DNA of 24,042 nt. It comes from a virus. Position 1 is the stretch's first letter, and each line of letters opens with the position of its first letter. Below are positions 21,789 through 24,042 of this stretch, piece after piece. Below the pieces are notes generated by a model. The model did not search any database. It was not told the origin of the DNA and saw only the letters and a list, made by a program, of their open reading frames with translations. A program made the position numbers and the translations under genes. Location: positions 1-24,042 of the IMG/VR virus record IMGVR_UViG_3300031758_000564; one strand, 5' to 3'.

Positions 21789-22907
21789 TTACTTTTTAAT
21801 ACCAGCTAATCTTTGCATACGAGCAAATGCTTCGTTTGACTCAATTATTGGTTGTTTTGGGGTAGCAGGAGTAATTGCTCTAGAAGCTGATCCTAATGAT
21901 TCTCTAACTTGAGATTTTTTAACAATCGAAGTTGCTTTTAAACTCTCAGTTAATGTTTCATATACGAGTTTAACTCCTTTAACATTTTCTGCTTTGTCAA
22001 ATGCGTTTAAAACCTTTACTTTGTCTGATTCGGTAAGATTTTTAGCTTTGAAGATTTTGTTGGTGTAAAGTAATTTAGCATTTAATAGATTTACTTCGTT
22101 TAACTCATTTCTCAATTCGTTAATTGTTTCTTCCATTTCATTTGCCTCATTTGTTTCAGCTTTCCTATCTTTAAGATAGCTTTTTAAAGCTTTAAAGAAA
22201 GCAATTGATGAACCTCCAACTCCAAGTATACCAGCAGCTATACCAGTACCAGCTGATGATAATATAGTATCAAGTGTATTTCCAGCGGCTGTCATGTCAC
22301 CTGATGATACGTACTTTGCAAATTGAATAAGAAGCTCAGAAGCATCAGACTCATTTATTGCTGTTTCTCCTTCCATTTCAGCGAGAATTTCAGCGATTGT
22401 TTCGTCGATATCTTTTTCTTCATCATCTTCGATGTCGATATCAATTTCTTCATCTTCATCACCCATGTCTTCCATGTCTTCCATGTCTTCTTCTTCTGCT
22501 TCTTCACCTGCCATTAACTTACCAGATGCGATCATGTCATCAATGACTTGAGCTACAAGTGCTTCAATGTCTTCGTCTGACATTTCTTCAAGCATTAGAT
22601 TTTCATCTATACCTGCTTCCATGCCTTCTTCTTCCATTCCATCACCTTCACTTGTCATTTCTAACTCAGCTAGGATAGAATTAATATCGAAAGTTTCTTC
22701 AATACCTTCTTCTTCCATACCGTACCTTTCTTCCATGCTCTCTTTAGCTTCTTTCTCTTCCTCATCCATCTCGTTTAACCTTTCAGCAAACATAGCGGTA
22801 AGTTGGGGAGTAAATGCTTCTTCAAGAGCTAACTTTGCATTCGCGATAGCAGTTTCTTTAATAGTCTTAGCCTCAGCGATTGCTTGTTTAAGCGTTTCTC
22901 TGTTCAT
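21789..22907 (-). CDS. gp22: Prohead core scaffold protein (gp22-like)
   Basis: A 372-residue, strongly acidic, helical protein starting MNRETLKQAIAEAKTIKE. Residues 55-180 are Glu/Asp/Met-rich, with an almost wholly acidic run at 135-168 (EDMEDMEDMGDEDEE). Residues 213-239 are a Gly/Ala/Ile-rich hydrophobic segment. The C-terminal third has LRNELNEVNLLNAKLLYTNK, VKVLNAFDKAENVKGVKLVY and ends MQRLAGIKK, matching prohead core proteins of T4-type phages, which form the internal scaffold and are cleaved by gp21. It lies between gp21 and gp23, as in T4. An upstream ATG at 23015 would read through the hairpin-bearing leader, whereas the ATG at 22907 has GAGGACA just before it, one of the few Shine-Dalgarno-like sites here, so 22907 is chosen. 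Confidence 0.9.
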   Translation of the reverse strand: MNRETLKQAIAEAKTIKETAIANAKLALEEAFTPQLTAMFAERLNEMDEEEKEAKESMEERYGMEEEGIEETFDINSILAELEMTSEGDGMEEEGMEAGIDENLMLEEMSDEDIEALVAQVIDDMIASGKLMAGEEAEEEDMEDMEDMGDEDEEIDIDIEDDEEKDIDETIAEILAEMEGETAINESDASELLIQFAKYVSSGDMTAAGNTLDTILSSAGTGIAAGILGVGGSSIAFFKALKSYLKDRKAETNEANEMEETINELRNELNEVNLLNAKLLYTNKIFKAKNLTESDKVKVLNAFDKAENVKGVKLVYETLTESLKATSIVKKSQVRESLGSASRAITPATPKQPIIESNEAFARMQRLAGIKK

Positions 22908-22936
22908 TGTCCTCAAATAAATTTTTGTTTTGGAAA

Positions 22937-23001
22937 TACGTTTATTAAAAACGTAATAGATTTTGTTTAATATAATGCTACATAAGAGATGTGGGTAGCA
23001 T
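22937..23001 (-). promoter_or_regulatory. Structured leader of gp22: two inverted repeats
   Basis: Two perfect 7-bp inverted repeats lie in the 198-base gap upstream of gp22: TACGTTT/AAACGTA with a five-base loop (22937-22955), and ATGCTAC/GTAGCAT with a 13-base loop (22975-23001). Neither has a T tract after it on the minus strand that would make it a terminator. They could be RNA hairpins in the gp22 leader or protein-binding sites. Confidence 0.4.
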
Positions 23002-23015
23002 ATTTGAATATACAT

Positions 23016-23025
23016 ATATCAATAT
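23016..23025 (-). promoter_or_regulatory. Possible divergent late-promoter-like motif upstream of gp22
   Basis: The minus strand reads ATATTGATAT then ATG-like AT-rich sequence, with ATATT kept but the TATAA half changed. It lies just after the gp21 terminator, where a start would be needed for gp22 and gp23. It is a weak match and would give a leader of about 100 bases. Confidence 0.25.
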
Positions 23026-23055
23026 TTCTTAAAATCGCGTTTTGTTGAAAAAGAA

Positions 23056-23077
23056 ATGCCTCACTTTTGTGAGGCAT
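23056..23077 (-). terminator. Intrinsic terminator after gp21
   Basis: A perfect 9-bp stem, ATGCCTCAC/GTGAGGCAT, with a four-base loop. On the minus strand TTCTTTTTC follows. It lies 28 bases after the gp21 stop. A weaker AT-only inverted repeat (CTTAAAAT/ATTTTAAG, 23082-23100) lies between it and the stop. Confidence 0.88.
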
Positions 23078-23105
23078 CAGTCTTAAAATACTATTTTAAG
23101 AGGGG

Positions 23106-23702
23106 TTAAAATATTGGGCAAGTTCCATTAGCACAAAGTATATCTGTGATAATAGAGTTTACATTATAGTATTTACTTGGTGTAGCTCCTTTACTTTCAT
23201 TTAATGCTTTCATATAAGAGCCTGGGTTTGAAGGTGTTGAAACAAAGTCCCAACATAATAATTCGAAGTCATCTTGTACTTCCATTAATTCACCCATTTG
23301 TTTAAGTGAACCCATACCACGAGATGATACACCTACTGGTATTCCATTTTCAAATAGTGATTTTAATATATTACCCGATGGGGTTGGGAGGATTTCAATT
23401 ACTCCCATTACATTATCTTGTTCCCAAAATATTTTTTTAATGTTATGAGATACATTTTTTAAATTAATAATAGAAGAATCTGGGTGGTCTAATTCACCTA
23501 ATGCTCTATTAGCATTAACATTTTCCATATACTTATCAATTTCTCTTTCCCATAAGTCCTTTGAGTAATATCGGCCATTGCCGTTTTTTACTTCTGCTGT
23601 AGCTAATATTCCTTTAACAAGTAAATTTCCATTACCTGCACCTTCAATTATCTTTACAGGCTTAGCTGAGAATATTTGGGTTTCAATAAGTATCTGTTTC
23701 AT
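23106..23702 (-). CDS. gp21: Prohead core serine protease (gp21-like)
   Basis: A 198-residue protein of the T4 prohead protease family. It has GELDHP (residues 69-74) with the catalytic His at 73, GVSSRGMG (124-131) with the catalytic Ser at 126 or 127, and WDFVSTPSNPGSYM (151-164), where Asp152 is a candidate third residue. Earlier are an NGNGRYYSKDLWEREI stretch (40-55) and an N-terminal strand. In T4, gp21 sits in the prohead core, cuts scaffold and capsid proteins during maturation and then degrades itself. Neighbours gp22 and gp23 are its expected substrates. The ATG lies one base after the upstream TAA. AAGGGA precedes it but also encodes the last residues of the upstream gene. The end, LCANGTCPIF, has two cysteines. 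Confidence 0.93.
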   Translation of the reverse strand: MKQILIETQIFSAKPVKIIEGAGNGNLLVKGILATAEVKNGNGRYYSKDLWEREIDKYMENVNANRALGELDHPDSSIINLKNVSHNIKKIFWEQDNVMGVIEILPTPSGNILKSLFENGIPVGVSSRGMGSLKQMGELMEVQDDFELLCWDFVSTPSNPGSYMKALNESKGATPSKYYNVNSIITDILCANGTCPIF

Positions 23703-23703
23703 A

Positions 23704-24042
23704 TTATCCCTTATCGCTTGTTTTTAAATTAGCTTTAAATTTAGGATTCCATTTTTTAACATAAGCTTTTTCTATAGCTTTTTTATCAACATCAGGAAAA
23801 TCAGCAGCAATATCATCTACTTTTTCACCTTTAGCAATTCTATCAGTTACACCTGATGGTAAATCAGCTTCAGATAATACTTCTTTAATCATTTCTGAAA
23901 CTAAAGCACGTATAGCTGATTCTTTTAAATCACCATATCCTGAGGATTTAAATTTACCTTTTGCTTCTTTTGGTTCACCTAAACCAGGAGCTTCAGTTTG
24001 GTAACCTACTCCTTTAACTCCAAACTGTCCATCTTTAACATA
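23704..24042 (-). CDS. Partial gene upstream of gp21, unknown function (N-terminus outside window)
   Basis: An open frame from the right edge to the TAA at 23706-23704 gives the last 112 residues. An internal ATG exists at 23892, but the frame is open and protein-like upstream of it (VKDGQFGVKGVGYQTEAPGL, then SSGYGDLKESAIRALV), so the gene is longer. The end is helical and Lys/Asp-rich (KGEKVDDIAADFPDVDKKAI, then KKWNPKFKANLKTSDKG). I do not recognise a family. In T4 the genes before gp21 are portal gp20 and small prohead core proteins (gp67, gp68). This could be a core protein or the tail of a larger structural protein. It ends one base before the gp21 ATG, so the two are likely translated together. 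Confidence 0.75.
   Translation of the reverse strand, partial: YVKDGQFGVKGVGYQTEAPGLGEPKEAKGKFKSSGYGDLKESAIRALVSEMIKEVLSEADLPSGVTDRIAKGEKVDDIAADFPDVDKKAIEKAYVKKWNPKFKANLKTSDKG

Noticed and set aside
22323-22920. Plus-strand frames opposite the acidic part of gp22
   Set aside because: They arise from the complement of Glu/Asp/Met codon runs and have Ser/Phe/Cys-rich, non-protein-like composition.
22908-23015. Upstream ATG at 23015 extending gp22 by 36 residues
   Set aside because: It would translate the hairpin-bearing leader into Cys/Ile/Tyr-rich sequence; the ATG at 22907 has a Shine-Dalgarno-like site and starts the typical helical scaffold.
1-24042. tRNA genes, insertion sequences, integrase or attachment sites
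   Set aside because: The minus strand is filled by structural genes with gaps under 200 bases; I saw no tRNA-like cloverleaf, transposase or flanking repeats.

Overview
The window is part of the virion-structure module of a tailed phage with a contractile tail (a divergent, T4-type myovirus). Every gene lies on the minus strand, so transcription runs from the right edge to the left edge. The DNA is AT-rich and densely packed, with no intergenic gap over about 200 bases. Most start codons follow AT-rich leaders without a Shine-Dalgarno sequence, which suggests a Bacteroidetes-type host. That host call is an inference. It is strengthened only loosely by the serine/alanine/tyrosine-rich tail-fibre repeats.

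Reading with transcription, the capsid block comes first: a partial gene of unknown role (24042-23704), prohead protease gp21, prohead scaffold gp22 with a structured leader, and major capsid protein gp23. A PhoH-family ATPase follows, and then the neck and tail-completion genes gp13-like, gp14-like and gp15-like. Next comes an adhesin/fibre block: a hexapeptide-repeat fibre, a small 78-residue protein, a beta-solenoid-like protein, and a fibre with 28 YadA-head-like SHAEG repeats. A small coiled-coil protein, tail sheath gp18 and tail tube gp19 come next. The last stretch holds a gp26-like protein that overlaps a second chaperone-like ORF, the tape measure protein, a 58-residue protein, a baseplate or tube-cap-like protein, a gp53/LysM-like baseplate protein, and a large structural protein cut by the left edge.

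Transcription units can be partly read from the DNA. Three intrinsic terminators follow gp21, gp23 and gp19. A repeated motif, ATATTTATAA followed by A-rich sequence, lies 12-35 bases upstream of eight genes and resembles the T4 late promoter TATAAATA. After gp19 and gp23 a terminator is followed directly by this motif.

The most interesting signal is at 5948-5979. The gp26-like gene and the following ORF, which has no usable ATG before its conserved part, overlap at a run of seven T. A +1 (or -2) slip there would fuse the two. This is the layout expected of tail-assembly chaperones just ahead of a tape measure gene, as in lambda G/GT, but here with T4-type proteins.
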